Shown in pieces: positions 45,038-54,305 of a DNA stretch of 64,000 nt (its first letter is position 1; each line of letters starts with the position of its first letter). A program made the position numbers and the translations under genes. Location of the stretch: contig NZ_JAABNN010000001.1 of NCBI RefSeq assembly GCF_009928415.1, positions 652,086-716,085 of the forward strand, read 5' to 3'. The stretch comes from Bacillus sp. USDA818B3_A (GTDB lineage Bacteria; Bacillota; Bacilli; Bacillales; Cytobacillaceae). The notes below the pieces were generated by a model that saw nothing but the letters and a program-made list of their open reading frames with translations, was not told the DNA's origin and searched no databases.

Positions 45038-45105
45038 CAAATTTTCCACCAAACTATGTGTCTTTTGATATATAATAGTATCAACTTTAATAGGAGGTAA
45101 GTGCC

Positions 45106-46296
45106 ATGATTGATATAAATAAATACTGCAAGTACCTATATAATTCTTTATATATTCCAATCTATCTTTATGATAATAAAGAACTAATTGCTTGTTATCC
45201 CAATCAAGAGAATGAAACCTTTCCTCCACCCCTTTATCTAAATAGACTTTTGGAAAGCGAAAGAAAAGTAAGTTATGTAATAACTACTTTTTATTCATAT
45301 TACGGATGTATACAAATAGAAAACAGCAAATCTTGTATAATAATTGGTCCTATCAATGACTTTCCTTACTCTAATGAGACTTTGCAAATCATGGGTAAAG
45401 AATTTTCGGTTAATACATCAAATGCAGAGGCCTTTGCGGAATTTTTTTATAAAATACCTCAACAATCTCTGGATACGTTCATTAATACTCTTTTAGTAAT
45501 CAATTACACTTTAAACAATTCAGAACTAACGAGGAGAGATGTAGATGATTTTATGGGTCCCCTGATAGATAATTCAATTAACAGAACATACTCTGAGAAT
45601 TCTTTTATTGAAAAAGAGGAAGGAATTTTAAATACTAATCATGACGATGAACGTGAGTGGGCACGGTACATCGAAACAGGTAATATAGTTAAGCTAAATA
45701 AATTTATAAGAGGAGATTTTAGAGGAAATGGCAAGATGCCTGTTATTGCAAACGATAATCTTCGTCAATGGAAAAATATCTTTATCGTCTCGGTCACATT
45801 AGCTTCACGTGCCGCTATACGAGGTGGTCTTAGTTCAAGTATCGCCCGTCAATTATCTGATATTTATATACAACAAGTAGAACGATTATCTGATATAGAG
45901 GATGTAAAGTCTCTTTCTACTCAAGCAATAATGGATTATACGAACCGGGTTGCAAATTTGATCGTTCCATTGTCTGCCGATAATGTAATTCACCAAGTTA
46001 TACAATTTGTTCGTGATAATACAAATAAGCATATTACTGTTAGTGATGTAGCTGAACATGTGGGCTTTACTCGTTCATATCTGTCGCGAAAAGTAAAAAA
46101 AGAACTTGGAATTGAGCTAAGTGCATTTATTAGGCGGTCTAAGCTGGAAGAAGCAAAGGATTTATTGACATTTTCCAATAAAACGATAAGTGAAATTAGT
46201 AATTATCTTTATTTTTCGAGTCAGAGCCACTTTCAGACGGCATTTAAAGAAGAATATGGCATAACACCAAACGCTTTTCGAAAGTCCTTAAATTAA
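45106..46296 (+). CDS. AraC-family transcriptional regulator
   Basis: 396 residues. The long N-terminal part (1-290) has no cupin signature I can recognise; it resembles the PocR-like or YSIRK-associated sensor regions of Firmicute AraC proteins. The C-terminal double HTH (about 300-395) contains VSDVAEHVGFTRSYLSRKVKKELG and ISNYLYFSSQSHFQTAFKEEYGITPNAFRK. Strong site AGGAGGT. It is divergent from mgsA and flanked by beta-glycosidase genes, which it probably controls. Confidence 0.88.
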   Translation: MIDINKYCKYLYNSLYIPIYLYDNKELIACYPNQENETFPPPLYLNRLLESERKVSYVITTFYSYYGCIQIENSKSCIIIGPINDFPYSNETLQIMGKEFSVNTSNAEAFAEFFYKIPQQSLDTFINTLLVINYTLNNSELTRRDVDDFMGPLIDNSINRTYSENSFIEKEEGILNTNHDDEREWARYIETGNIVKLNKFIRGDFRGNGKMPVIANDNLRQWKNIFIVSVTLASRAAIRGGLSSSIARQLSDIYIQQVERLSDIEDVKSLSTQAIMDYTNRVANLIVPLSADNVIHQVIQFVRDNTNKHITVSDVAEHVGFTRSYLSRKVKKELGIELSAFIRRSKLEEAKDLLTFSNKTISEISNYLYFSSQSHFQTAFKEEYGITPNAFRKSLN

Positions 46297-46331
46297 TATA
46301 TTTAAATAGATATGCATATAAAAAACCTACC

Positions 46332-46361
46332 AAAAAAGGAGAGACCTTATCCTCCTTTTTT
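46332..46361 (+). terminator. Rho-independent terminator
   Basis: Stem AAAAAGGAG/CTCCTTTTT with runs of A and T on both sides, about 35 bp after the AraC stop. Confidence 0.85.
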
Positions 46362-46387
46362 ATTGTTTGTTAAAATCTAAGGTCAAT

Positions 46388-46421
46388 AAAAAAGATGACC
46401 TCTGTATTCGCAGAAGTCATC
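46388..46421 (-). terminator. Terminator of the carboxylesterase gene
   Basis: Minus-strand stem GATGACTTCTG/CAGAGGTCATC followed by TTTTTTATT, about 70 bp after the esterase stop. Confidence 0.8.
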
Positions 46422-46493
46422 AATTTAACTAACTTACTAGAACTTATCAAAAGATTTACCATTCCTATTTGATTTAGAATGAATGAAATAAAA

Positions 46494-48188
46494 TCATTTT
46501 TCCCAGAAAAAACGACCTGCAAATAATTGTTCAACGATTGTATCGTATTCCTGTTTCGGTAGATTCCGCTTCATTTCATTAACTATCTCATTTTTTACAA
46601 GGTGCTCATCAGACATGTAAACATTCGCGTTTTGTTGGTCCGCATCAAAATATAGAATACGATTTTGATTATCATTGTTACTCCAAGTCCCCCATTGAGG
46701 CAAACCTTCCCCGTTCGGATTACCCGTATATAAGAAGTTTTTCAAATAGCTAATCATTGTATTTTGTAACTGTCGTCTTCCTTGTCCATTCGAATCTGTG
46801 TAATACTTATTAGGATAAAATAAATTTATCCAGCTCTCATCTAAACCAGTGAAAAAGTCAATATCACTGCCATGTGGAGCTCCAAAGGGTTTTCTAACTG
46901 TCTCATCAATTACGCCTTCTTGGGTTCCCCATGCAAAGCGGTAACCATATACACCTGGTTGATCTTTTACATTAACGATTTGATCAGCAACTACATCTGC
47001 ATTGAAACCGGCATATAATTTATTACCGAATTTCAAAGTATTTTCATAAAGGCTCCATTTTTGGTTGTTATTGTAAATACTACCGTCTAAAATCGAAGGA
47101 AGAAAATAAGGATCTTGAAAAGCAAATAACGAGAATTCACTTGCTGTACTTCCTAGAACAATTGGTACTTTATTATAATTTCCGTTTTTAATTGATTTAA
47201 AGCCTTCTGCTGGCAATACATATCCGTCCGCAAATAAATGAGGGAATGGCTCCATTTTTATTGGAGGCGAACCAGCTAAAATGGTAAGCTCTTTTGCATC
47301 TTTACTTCTTAAATAATTTGCCAAGAATTCATTTGATTTTCCTTGAATCCACGTTTTCGCATCCTTTTCATTCGCTGCTAATTTATCATTTATTACTAAT
47401 TGTACTAACATATCCTGAGCTTTGTCTTCAGCATCTTTTGGGCTGGCTGTTGTCATTCCACCACTCATTGCCCATGCCTTATGGAACAGGCCCTTAGATA
47501 GGGGAGAAATAACCGCTCCTAATACATCACGTGCTCCTGCAGACTGACCGGAAAGTGTAACATTATTTGGATTCCCTCCAAAATATTCTATGTTTTTCTG
47601 CACCCATTTTAAAGACTGAAGAATATCTAATAACCCAAAATTGCCTGAATTATCAAGGGAATTCCCTGTTTTTAGAGCGGGATGCATAAACCATCCTTCA
47701 GCATTGAGGCGGTAATTAATTGATATGATAATACTGTTTGCCTTTTGAGCTAAAACATCCCCTTTAAATGACTGCGAAGACCCAGTCGTATTACCACCAC
47801 CATGAACAAAGACCATTACAGGTAGATTGGTATCTGTGCTATTTGGTCTCCATATATTTAACGTTAAACAATCTTCACTTCCAATCACAGCCCCATAAGA
47901 TTGTTGTGTACAAACTTGTCCAAATTTCTTTGTTTCTAATATACCATCCCAAGAATTTGGTTCGGCTGGCGCTTTCCATCTTAAACTACCAACAGGTGGT
48001 TTTGCATAAGGGACTCCTAGCCATTTTAAAGTAGAATTTGTCTCATTTACTAAACCTTCAACCTTGCCATATTTCGTGTTTATGATTGTCTTACCAGTTG
48101 AACCTGAAAGACTATCTGCCTCTATCCTATTTGTTTGATTTGTAAATAAAAGTGTAAAAACAAAGAAAATACCTAACCATTTTTTCAT
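46494..48188 (-). CDS. Secreted type-B carboxylesterase
   Basis: 564 residues. Signal peptide MKKWLGIFFVFTLLFTN with cleavage near 24. The carboxylesterase domain has NTKYGKVEG, WLGVPYAKPPVGSLRW, EDCLTLNIWRP, oxyanion FVHGGGN, nucleophile Ser in SGQSAGA, an acidic triad residue near ASEFS, and catalytic His in GAPHGSDIDFF. Secreted esterases of this family remove acyl or aryl groups from plant-derived esters. GGGAGAG precedes the ATG. Own terminator. Confidence 0.92.
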   Translation of the reverse strand: MKKWLGIFFVFTLLFTNQTNRIEADSLSGSTGKTIINTKYGKVEGLVNETNSTLKWLGVPYAKPPVGSLRWKAPAEPNSWDGILETKKFGQVCTQQSYGAVIGSEDCLTLNIWRPNSTDTNLPVMVFVHGGGNTTGSSQSFKGDVLAQKANSIIISINYRLNAEGWFMHPALKTGNSLDNSGNFGLLDILQSLKWVQKNIEYFGGNPNNVTLSGQSAGARDVLGAVISPLSKGLFHKAWAMSGGMTTASPKDAEDKAQDMLVQLVINDKLAANEKDAKTWIQGKSNEFLANYLRSKDAKELTILAGSPPIKMEPFPHLFADGYVLPAEGFKSIKNGNYNKVPIVLGSTASEFSLFAFQDPYFLPSILDGSIYNNNQKWSLYENTLKFGNKLYAGFNADVVADQIVNVKDQPGVYGYRFAWGTQEGVIDETVRKPFGAPHGSDIDFFTGLDESWINLFYPNKYYTDSNGQGRRQLQNTMISYLKNFLYTGNPNGEGLPQWGTWSNNDNQNRILYFDADQQNANVYMSDEHLVKNEIVNEMKRNLPKQEYDTIVEQLFAGRFFWEK

Positions 48189-48278
48189 CTTTTCTCTCCC
48201 TTTTTATTTAATAAAATTTTCTAGTGTAAATTAGGCCTTTAATTAATTATTGAAACGCATAAGTAGTTGTTATTTGTG

Positions 48279-49499
48279 CTATACTTCTTTAGGCTTGCGT
48301 GTTAAGTCGGGAATCGGTATAACAGCAAGTGCACTAAGCAATCCAAAGACTGCCAGGAAAAAGAAATAGAACTTCCAGCCTCCTATACCTAATAGTAACG
48401 GTGCAATAAAAGGTACAACTGATTGAGGGAGGGAGGATGCTATATTCATAATGCCCATATCCTTTGCATAATCTTCTTTTTTTGGAAGGATCCTAACTGT
48501 AAGGGCTCCATCCACTGACGTATATATTCCAAATCCAAATTGAATGATTAAGGTTGCGACCAAGACAGTAGTGAAGTTTGACGCAAATCCCATTAAAACA
48601 AGGGCTAAGCCAACTACAATCGGAGAGACCATTACAAATATTTTTTGTCTTCTTATTTTGTCAGACAGCATTCCTCCTAAAATACTAGAAATCATCATAG
48701 CCGGCAATCCTGCAAATTGTAAAATTCCGGTCAGATGCGTAGCAGCCTCCTGTGAATAGTGATAACGCTGAATAAGCATCATGGAATTATATGCGGTGGC
48801 ACATGATGCTACAGTTACACAAAATCGTGTTAAAATTCCCCAAGTAAAAATTGGATATTTACGTGGACTTGGATAGATTCTCGAAATAACTTTTCTAAAA
48901 GGAATTTTATTTTCACCTGATTTTTCAGAATTTCTGCGTTCAGCAGGTGTGTCTTTTATCAAAAAACATGCTATTATGGTTCCAATTATTGAAGCAATAG
49001 CTAATGCCCCAAATTTCTCTATATTGGATGCTTTCGCCATTATGGATACAAGTGCCATTCCCACGAACATGCCACACATTGCCAAAACACCTATAATACC
49101 TGATACTGATCCACGTTTCGATTCCTCAACCTGATCTGCCAGTAGTGCTGAAAACCCTGCCTGTGCCATATTTGTACCAGCAGCAGTTAACCAGGTAAAA
49201 ACGCCTAAGATCAGAATGGTGGTTGATACAGCCATTCCCATAAGTGAAAATACTCCCAATATTACCCCAGAGAGGATTATTGTTTTCCTCTTGCCAAATT
49301 TTAAACGTGTACGATCACTTATATAACCACCAATTGGCATGGAAATTAGAGCAACCAATGCCGTTATTCCTGAAATCCATCCAAACGTAGAAATAGCGTT
49401 TTTAGGATCGAGTTCATTGACTCTTAGTGTCAATAAAATTATGCCAGGTGTAAGCATAGCAATGTAAACCCCAATTTCACCGAAAATAAAAGCTAGCAT
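48279..49499 (-). CDS. MFS sugar transporter (possibly 5'-truncated)
   Basis: 406 residues from ATG 49499, about 11-12 TM helices, with the MFS loop GGYISDRTRLKFGKRK. Its C-terminal 100 residues resemble the carrier at the right window edge. The frame is open about 70 bp further upstream and encodes NEPVKSTELIQTQTVTPLKRL, typical of a cytosolic N-terminus, yet contains no start codon. An ATG with AGGAGG at 49575-49577 is out of frame by one base. A single-base loss in the second codon is likely, leaving ATG 49499 without a ribosome site. Confidence 0.8.
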   Translation of the reverse strand: MLAFIFGEIGVYIAMLTPGIILLTLRVNELDPKNAISTFGWISGITALVALISMPIGGYISDRTRLKFGKRKTIILSGVILGVFSLMGMAVSTTILILGVFTWLTAAGTNMAQAGFSALLADQVEESKRGSVSGIIGVLAMCGMFVGMALVSIMAKASNIEKFGALAIASIIGTIIACFLIKDTPAERRNSEKSGENKIPFRKVISRIYPSPRKYPIFTWGILTRFCVTVASCATAYNSMMLIQRYHYSQEAATHLTGILQFAGLPAMMISSILGGMLSDKIRRQKIFVMVSPIVVGLALVLMGFASNFTTVLVATLIIQFGFGIYTSVDGALTVRILPKKEDYAKDMGIMNIASSLPQSVVPFIAPLLLGIGGWKFYFFFLAVFGLLSALAVIPIPDLTRKPKEV

Positions 49500-49709
49500 A
49501 AGCCTCTTTAAAGGTGTGACAGTCTGAGTCTGTATTAATTCAGTCGACTTGACAGGTTCGTTTAAATCATAGCCCTCCTAAAAACTTTTTAATTTTGTTT
49601 GCAAATACAAGATTTCAGAGAATTGATCCTAAACACAGACATTTTCCGCATAACACTCTGCCCCTAATGTTCCCCCTTTAATTGTTAATGTTTCATTAAT
49701 TACAATTAT

Positions 49710-49723
49710 AGAATGCGTTTTCA
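49710..49723 (-). promoter_or_regulatory. cre box within promoter, MFS gene
   Basis: Minus-strand TGAAAACGCATTCT followed directly by ATAAT (TATAAT element). The flanking 40 bp are closely similar to those at 43528. Confidence 0.75.
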
Positions 49724-49965
49724 TTTTAATATTTTAGACATGTTACAAAAATTATATTATTGTGTTTTTTTCTAGTTTAATATATAAAAGCAATGAGCTC
49801 TTTCATTGTTATTTCAATCTGTAAGAAAGATCCTTAGATAGTTTTGTGGAAACCTGTTTACTTAAGAATTGAAGGGAGAATCTTCTTTCCAAATGAAAGG
49901 CCTTAACCCTAATCTATATTTCCATCCTAGCTTTTGTTGGTAATATATTATAAAGTGTGCTAAGC

Positions 49966-50449
49966 CTATATAAGGATGTTATTGCCCGCAGGACCAATAA
50001 CAGCAATGGTGACATCTTTATCCTTCAATGGCAGAATGCCTGTGTTTTTCGTCAGTGTCATAACCTTGTCCGAAACATGGGCTGACTGCTTGTCGTGTTC
50101 CGAATTATCCATCTCCACAAACTCACCATATGGCTTTTCGAATAGACCCAGTTCAAATTTCAGCCCTAAAACTCTTTCAAGGGAACGGTCGATATAGAAC
50201 TCATCTATTTCACCTTCAAGTACGGCTTCCCTTAAGTTTGGTCCATATGCTTCCTGGGTAGGCAGCTCAACATCCAATCCCGCTGTAAGGCATTGGATTC
50301 CAGCATCTGTACTGTATTCCGCTGTACCGAACTTATTCACAAGATTGGTAATAGACGTAGTCGCTTACGTTTTCCGTTGCAGCCACACCCTCTTTCAGAT
50401 CCTCTCCCTGAAGTCCGGTTACGTATATTACCATATCTTGTATAAGACG
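49966..50449 (-). pseudogene. GH3 glycosidase remnant with internal deletions
   Basis: Nearly identical pieces of the GH3 gene at 61185, in order but with gaps: RLIQDMV, then VTGLQGEDLKEGVAAT, then VSDY..., then a 120-codon block from NKFGTAEYSTDAG to IAVIGPAGNNIL. Between them the active-site Lys-His region and N-terminus are lost, and the frame is broken. It is a partial duplicate that suffered at least two internal deletions. Right end: the shared word catatcttgtataagacg. Confidence 0.88.
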
Positions 50450-50471
50450 GTGGACCGTTGCACAAATCGTA

Positions 50472-51068
50472 AGATATGCAATTAAACTAGATGAAAACAA
50501 AGCAACAAAGCGTCCAATTATCTCCATTATCGATGTTCCAAGTCAGGCATATGGTTATAAGGAAGAAATGATTGGGATTAGTCTATCATTGGCTGCAAGT
50601 GCTGATGCCTATGTAACAGCTCGTCAAAAAGGGCATCCCGTTTTAGGCTTAATTGTTGGTAATGCATTTTCTGGAGGATTTTTGGCACATGGACTCCAAT
50701 CAAACCGTCTCATTGCTTTGGAGGATGATAAAATAATTATTCAAGCAATGTCAAAGGCTTCAGCAGCTAGAATTACCAAACGTACGATTGAAGAGCTGGC
50801 GGAAGCAACGAAACAGATACCAGCGATGGCTTACGATGTGAGCGTTTTAGCACATTAGGTGCATTATTCAAACTGGTTCCAAATATTCAGGTAGACCAAC
50901 CGAGTATGCAAGATATTGCAATGGTAGAGCAAACACTTGCAGGAGGCAATTGACAGCATTAAAGATGCTCCGACCGATTTAAGTTTCCGTCTGCAAACGA
51001 AAGAAGCATTATCAGGTGGACGGGGTGCGACACTTAAGGTTCGGGAGCTGTTCTTGAAGCAATGGTAG
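50472..51068 (+). pseudogene. mdcE: mdcE remnant (malonate decarboxylase gamma subunit)
   Basis: The plus strand reads KRPIISIIDVPSQAYGYKEE, GHPVLGLIVGNAFSGGFLAHG and AMSKASAARITKRTIEEL, continuing after a frame break near 50858 as LGALFKLVPNIQVDQPS. After a second break near 50950 it reads TDLSFRLQTKEA and GGRGATLKVREL, stop. This is the MdcE carboxyltransferase-type subunit that, with MdcD, decarboxylates malonyl-ACP. The 5' part and the rest of the mdc operon are missing, so it is dead. Confidence 0.85.
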
Positions 51069-51143
51069 TTAACGTTCATGATCTTTTGGAGATTGACGAT
51101 TTTCCTTATCTACAGTGGGACCATGAAAAGGATTGGGTTAACT
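51062..51143 (+). pseudogene. mdcG: mdcG-like 5' remnant
   Basis: ATG 51062 overlaps the mdcE stop and reads VNVHDLLEIDDFPYLQWDHEKDW before the text becomes LysR-like. The start phrase and the position after mdcE suit MdcG, the enzyme that attaches the malonate-decarboxylase ACP cofactor. Only about 27 codons remain. Confidence 0.45.
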
Positions 51144-51423
51144 TCACCTTTTCAATTTCACACCTAACATTGTTTTTGAAAGTGATGATCCAGCTACAGT
51201 GCGAGGTCTAATTCAAAGGGGAGTGGGGGTCTTGTTTATTCCATCTATCTTTTGGAGAAATGCTGTCACAGACAGGATCAAGTTGATTCATATTACTGAC
51301 CTCATTGCAAAAGGACTATTTATTTATCTAGACCCACAGGTCAACCATATACAGAAGTCGAGAGGTCATTTTTTAATTATCAAGGAGATTTTTCCAAAAG
51401 CTATTAACACCATTTTCCCCTAA
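51144..51423 (+). pseudogene. LysR-type regulator C-terminal remnant
   Basis: The plus strand reads TPNIVFESDDPATVRGLIQR, GVGVLFIPSIFWRN and a tail ending INTIFP before TAA. This matches the last third of a LysR substrate-binding domain (the 'D..T..GLV..G.GV..IP' pattern). The DNA-binding part is absent. It is joined directly to the mdcG remnant, implying a deletion. Confidence 0.75.
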
Positions 51424-52085
51424 TTAAATCCCACCTTGTTAATACCGAACAGAATAAAAAAGAGGCTGCATGTGAACTAACGGGTTCGGTTTTCGAGTAC
51501 AAAATTAATATAAGCAATACAATTTTAAGACTAATTCGCATATGAATTGGTCTTCTTTTATTTGTTGTTTTACAAGTGTCTATCTGAATTTAGCAACCAA
51601 ATTCGCACTCCAATTGGCATACGAATTAGAAAGAGTCTGCTGTTCAGCAGACATCTTTCAGAAACTGCTAAAATATTACTAATTGCCAGAATTCTTCTTC
51701 TTCCGGTTCAGGTGAGCATGCCACCCCGCCGTGAAACCCGAGTTCAATGCTCTTATCAATGGCGGAGGATATCAATTCTTCCTCGATTTGTTCTAAATGA
51801 GATATAAAAGATTTTTTGTTTTACAATACCTTTGCATTACCTTTAGGATTTTTCCTGAGTTATTCAAGTCCAGTAGTAATGTAGGCGTCAAATAACCCAC
51901 ACTCTTTATCAAGTAGATGTTTGACGCTTACGTAGTGAGAGAACTTTTCATAATAAAAATCTTTTTTTCACTTGCTCAAAAAGGATACGATTCTTCGTTA
52001 ATTTACTTTTTAGCTCTTTTCACAATATATGAATACATTTAATTATATTTGTTCATCCATCCAAAGTATTAGTGTAACTAATTCA
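51424..52085. other. Decayed intergenic region
   Basis: No intact gene. There is an inverted repeat AGACTAATTC/GAATTGGTCT near 51529-51554 followed by T-rich DNA. A minus-strand coding-like scrap at about 51680-51800 includes SIELGFHGGVACSPEPEEEE; its family is not recognised. Confidence 0.4.
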
Positions 52086-53474
52086 TTACTTGGCTTTCCT
52101 TGCTGCGATTTCTTCCTGAATTCCGCCAATTTTTTTATCAAGGTCATAAAAATGTAAAATGACGAGGATTATCACACTTAAAAGTGCCGGAATCAGTGAA
52201 TACCCCCATACGATTGCTGTTTTGGCAGATGCCGTTTGTACATGTGCTGTTCCTACATATCCTGCGATACTCATAATCAAGCCTACCAATCCAGAACCCA
52301 AGCCAGTACCAATTTTGTTTGTAAAGTTTACAATCGCGTTCAGTCCGCCCTCTACACGTACTCCCGTCTTCCACTCACCATAATCCATGCATTGTAATGT
52401 AAATATTCCCACCATCATGGTCAAGGGGATGATGCCAACTGCAGCAATAAAATTATCAACTAAAAGCAAACCTATATTATTCCCAGCAAAATATTTTAGT
52501 CCATTTCCAATTACCATCAGGACAATACCGGCTCGAACAAAATTCATTGCCCCGATTTTACGCATAGCAAGCGGGAAAAACAGTAGAACAAATGGTGAAA
52601 TAAGTCCAATTATACCTATCACAGACAACATAGATAGGTTTCCTACAATAGAGTTGAAATAATAGGTTGAAAACGCGCTCATACCGCCTGAAACAAACTG
52701 CACAAAAATAGCACCTGCAAGTATTAATATATATTTATTCTTAATCATTGCATTAAACGTTGCTTTGAAGGGAATTTGCTGTTGTTGTTCAGCGTCTCCT
52801 CCCTCTTCTATTTCCTTTATAAAAATAAAGCGGATAAGACCAATAATTAAAAATGGAACTCCCAAAACTAGCGAAATTTTAGTCCAGCCGCCAGGCTGCT
52901 TACCCCAAGTCCCCATTAAGATCGGCAATAGAATACCTATTGCAGCTGCAAAGAGTGTGACAATTATACCTGATGCAGATAATACTTTTGCCCGTCGAAC
53001 ATCCCCTTTTAAAGACCTTCCCAGATATATTATGTCTGAACCCGTTAGGAAGGTAATGCAAAAACAGTCGACCAAAGTATAAAGGATAAAAACATAAATT
53101 GCCTTCCCTGTCATTCCCCAATTAGGGGTACTAAAGAGCATAATTGTCAGTATCCACAAGGGAATGATAAATAATTCATAAGGTCTTGCTTTGCCAAATT
53201 TGGTATGTGTTCGGTCAATAAAAACTACTAAGAAGTTTGACAACGCCTCAACTACTTTCGATAGAAGTATTATTGTTCCAACCAAACCAGCACTCAAACC
53301 AACAACATCAGTTGCATAAAATGTCATCTGCATAAACAGGACAGCATTAACTGCAAATGATACAGATCTTGTACTCCATGCGGGGATGAAACCTCGAGGC
53401 ACTTTATTTATTGTATCTTTTTTTTCTATTACAGCATTTGATTCTATTGTTTCTACTGCTACGTTTTCTTCCAT
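52086..53474 (-). CDS. GPH-family sugar:cation symporter
   Basis: 462 residues, 12 TM helices, MFS_2 (glycoside-pentoside-hexuronide) type. FYATDVVGLSAGLVGTIILLSK and the loop DRTHTKFGKARPYELF (the GPH 'D...T...GR.RPY' motif) are diagnostic. The N-terminal 25 residues are charged and cytosolic. It would import a glycoside or its product for the nearby beta-glycosidases. Ribosome site AGGAGAG. It lies about 80 bp downstream of a dead GH3 gene that keeps the cre-bearing promoter, so the symporter may now be driven by that promoter. Confidence 0.9.
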   Translation of the reverse strand: MEENVAVETIESNAVIEKKDTINKVPRGFIPAWSTRSVSFAVNAVLFMQMTFYATDVVGLSAGLVGTIILLSKVVEALSNFLVVFIDRTHTKFGKARPYELFIIPLWILTIMLFSTPNWGMTGKAIYVFILYTLVDCFCITFLTGSDIIYLGRSLKGDVRRAKVLSASGIIVTLFAAAIGILLPILMGTWGKQPGGWTKISLVLGVPFLIIGLIRFIFIKEIEEGGDAEQQQQIPFKATFNAMIKNKYILILAGAIFVQFVSGGMSAFSTYYFNSIVGNLSMLSVIGIIGLISPFVLLFFPLAMRKIGAMNFVRAGIVLMVIGNGLKYFAGNNIGLLLVDNFIAAVGIIPLTMMVGIFTLQCMDYGEWKTGVRVEGGLNAIVNFTNKIGTGLGSGLVGLIMSIAGYVGTAHVQTASAKTAIVWGYSLIPALLSVIILVILHFYDLDKKIGGIQEEIAARKAK

Positions 53475-53556
53475 TTTGTTCTCTCCTAACAGGTAATATT
53501 TTCATGACCTCTTATTTCGGACTGTCATTCTTTTGGTAGATGCTGAAGTTTTTGAT

Positions 53557-53948
53557 TTAGTTGTTCCAATTTGTTCTGATGTAGAATTTGTGAAAATTGA
53601 TCTGGCTTCGCAAATCAGTTAAAGCGAAATTGTGAATATAGGCGATGTTGGGAATCCTTGTCATAGAGAGCGTTTTTTTATTATCGATGATTTTAAAAAT
53701 AGCAGTTAAAAATCTTTCAACTGCTAGGTCCAATTTTTCTTCTGAAAGTTGACCACTTTTTAAAGCGCTTACACTTTTTCGATCACCTGAGAGGTTATCT
53801 CCTCCTTTCAAGATCCAGACCGTTATTTAACGCTTTTCCGCATTCATTTACCGCTCCCCTTTTGTAGCCAAAAATCTAATCCAGAACACCGACCTGCTTT
53901 TTCTTCTAATGTCATTTGCGAGATTAACTGTTTGATATCTCTTTCCAT
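53557..53948 (-). pseudogene. GH3 glycosidase remnant (different subfamily)
   Basis: ATG 53948 behind GGAGG starts MERDIKQLISQMTLEEKAGR, the classical GH3 N-terminus, and stops after about 35 codons. At 53700-53811 a later GH3 segment appears (KSVSALKSGQLSEEKLDLAV, RFLTAIFKI). Everything between, including the catalytic Asp, is gone. The tail to 53557 is not GH3. The cre-containing promoter upstream is intact. Confidence 0.8.
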
Positions 53949-53982
53949 AAGCACCTCCAATTATTTGTTATTCTATTATTAT

Positions 53983-53996
53983 AGAAATCGTTTTCA
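53983..53996 (-). promoter_or_regulatory. cre box within promoter, dead GH3 and GPH symporter
   Basis: Minus-strand TGAAAACGATTTCT followed directly by ATAATAAT. Third copy of the cre/-10 arrangement. Confidence 0.72.
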
Positions 53997-54165
53997 TTTC
54001 AGTATTTCATATTTGTTTAAAAAATTATAAAAATGTTTTATCTTTTGCGTAATTTTTTATTTCCCTCCCCCGTTTCTCAATGAAGTTTCTCCTAAATAGT
54101 TATATTCAGATTCTAGCAGACGCTTTCTTTTTAATATTCCATAGTGTGTCCTTTGATATATAAAT

Positions 54166-54194
54166 AAAGACCCAACGAAATAGGTTGGGTCTTT
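54166..54194 (-). terminator. Rho-independent terminator
   Basis: Perfect eleven-pair stem AAAGACCCAAC/GTTGGGTCTTT. It lies about 110 bp after the SGNH esterase stop and ends the right-hand operon. Confidence 0.75.
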
Positions 54195-54305
54195 CCCATT
54201 ATCTTCTAAGCATTATCTCTTTTTGTCTTGAACAGGTCCGTCATCAAAGTTAAAGTAAAAGCTCTAGCCTTCTCTGTAGGAAAAGAGGCATTGCAACGCT
54301 ATCAA

